Assembly: GCA_011192085.1 (NCBI GenBank)
Contig: DUEQ01000548.1
Location: 2,855-8,053 of the forward strand
DNA: 5,199 nt
Direction of reading: 5' to 3'
Source: Caldilineae bacterium
GTDB lineage: Bacteria > Chloroflexota > Anaerolineae > J102
This document shows, one piece after another, positions 5,182-5,199 of this stretch (positions are counted from its first letter, which is position 1; every line of letters begins with the position of its first letter). The notes under the pieces are model-generated. The model saw only the letters and a program-made list of their open reading frames with translations, did no database searches and was not told the DNA's origin. Made by a program: the position numbers and the translations under genes.

Positions 5182-5199
5182 ATGCGCATCGGTGTAGAT
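5182..5199 (+). CDS. Start of a further gene (MRIGVD...), cut by window end
   Basis: An ATG ten bases after the permease stop opens a frame reading M-R-I-G-V-D to the window edge. This opening is common in family 4 glycosyltransferases (MRIGIDAR type), but also in ROK kinases and hydantoinase-type ATPases. A polysaccharide role would fit the left arm of the window. Six codons are too few to decide, and there is no Shine-Dalgarno sequence. An alternative ATG at 5168, overlapping the permease stop, reads only nine codons to a TAG and is not favoured. Confidence 0.4.

Noticed and set aside
5168..5197. A small gene starting at ATG 5168 overlapping the permease stop
   Set aside because: It reads only nine codons before a TAG; the frame beginning at 5182 stays open to the window edge and has a family-like opening.

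Overview
The window is GC-rich bacterial DNA, with five genes packed onto two divergent strands and a sixth just beginning at the right edge. The protein types suggest a member of the Chloroflexota: an acyltransferase of the left-handed beta-helix type with a long N-terminal lead, an ArsB/NhaD-type permease beside a PII-like/CBS protein, and short-period repeats in an intergenic gap. This assignment rests on pattern memory only and is moderately confident at best. No RNA genes, CRISPR arrays or insertion sequences are visible.

Left arm (1-2951, all minus strand, so transcription runs right to left from about 2951). The order of transcription is a hexapeptide-repeat acyltransferase (2951-2232), a 120-base gap made of three kinds of short-period repeat, an O-antigen ligase/polymerase-type membrane protein (2111-708), and, 27 bases later, a GT-B glycosyltransferase of family 4 that leaves the window at base 1. 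Together they look like part of a surface-polysaccharide cluster: one gene transfers a sugar, one polymerises or ligates lipid-linked glycan in the membrane, and one adds an acyl group.

Centre (2952-3005). A 54-base AT-rich divergent intergenic region holds two candidate promoters facing outward and overlapping almost completely. The minus-strand one would start its transcript at or next to the ATG of the acyltransferase, giving a leaderless or nearly leaderless message.

Right arm (3006-5199, all plus strand). A protein with an N-terminal PII-like domain and a C-terminal pair of CBS domains (3006-3884) is followed after 15 bases by an 11-12-segment ArsB/NhaD (ion transporter superfamily) permease (3900-5171). 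This two-gene unit is the most interesting part of the window. It looks like a nucleotide-sensing regulator paired with the transporter it controls, analogous to the known PII-transporter pairs GlnK-AmtB and SbtB-SbtA. Ten bases after the permease a further reading frame starts with MRIGVD and runs off the end.

Only the polysaccharide ligase has an obvious Shine-Dalgarno sequence. The other start codons have little or none, so non-SD or leaderless initiation may be common in this organism.
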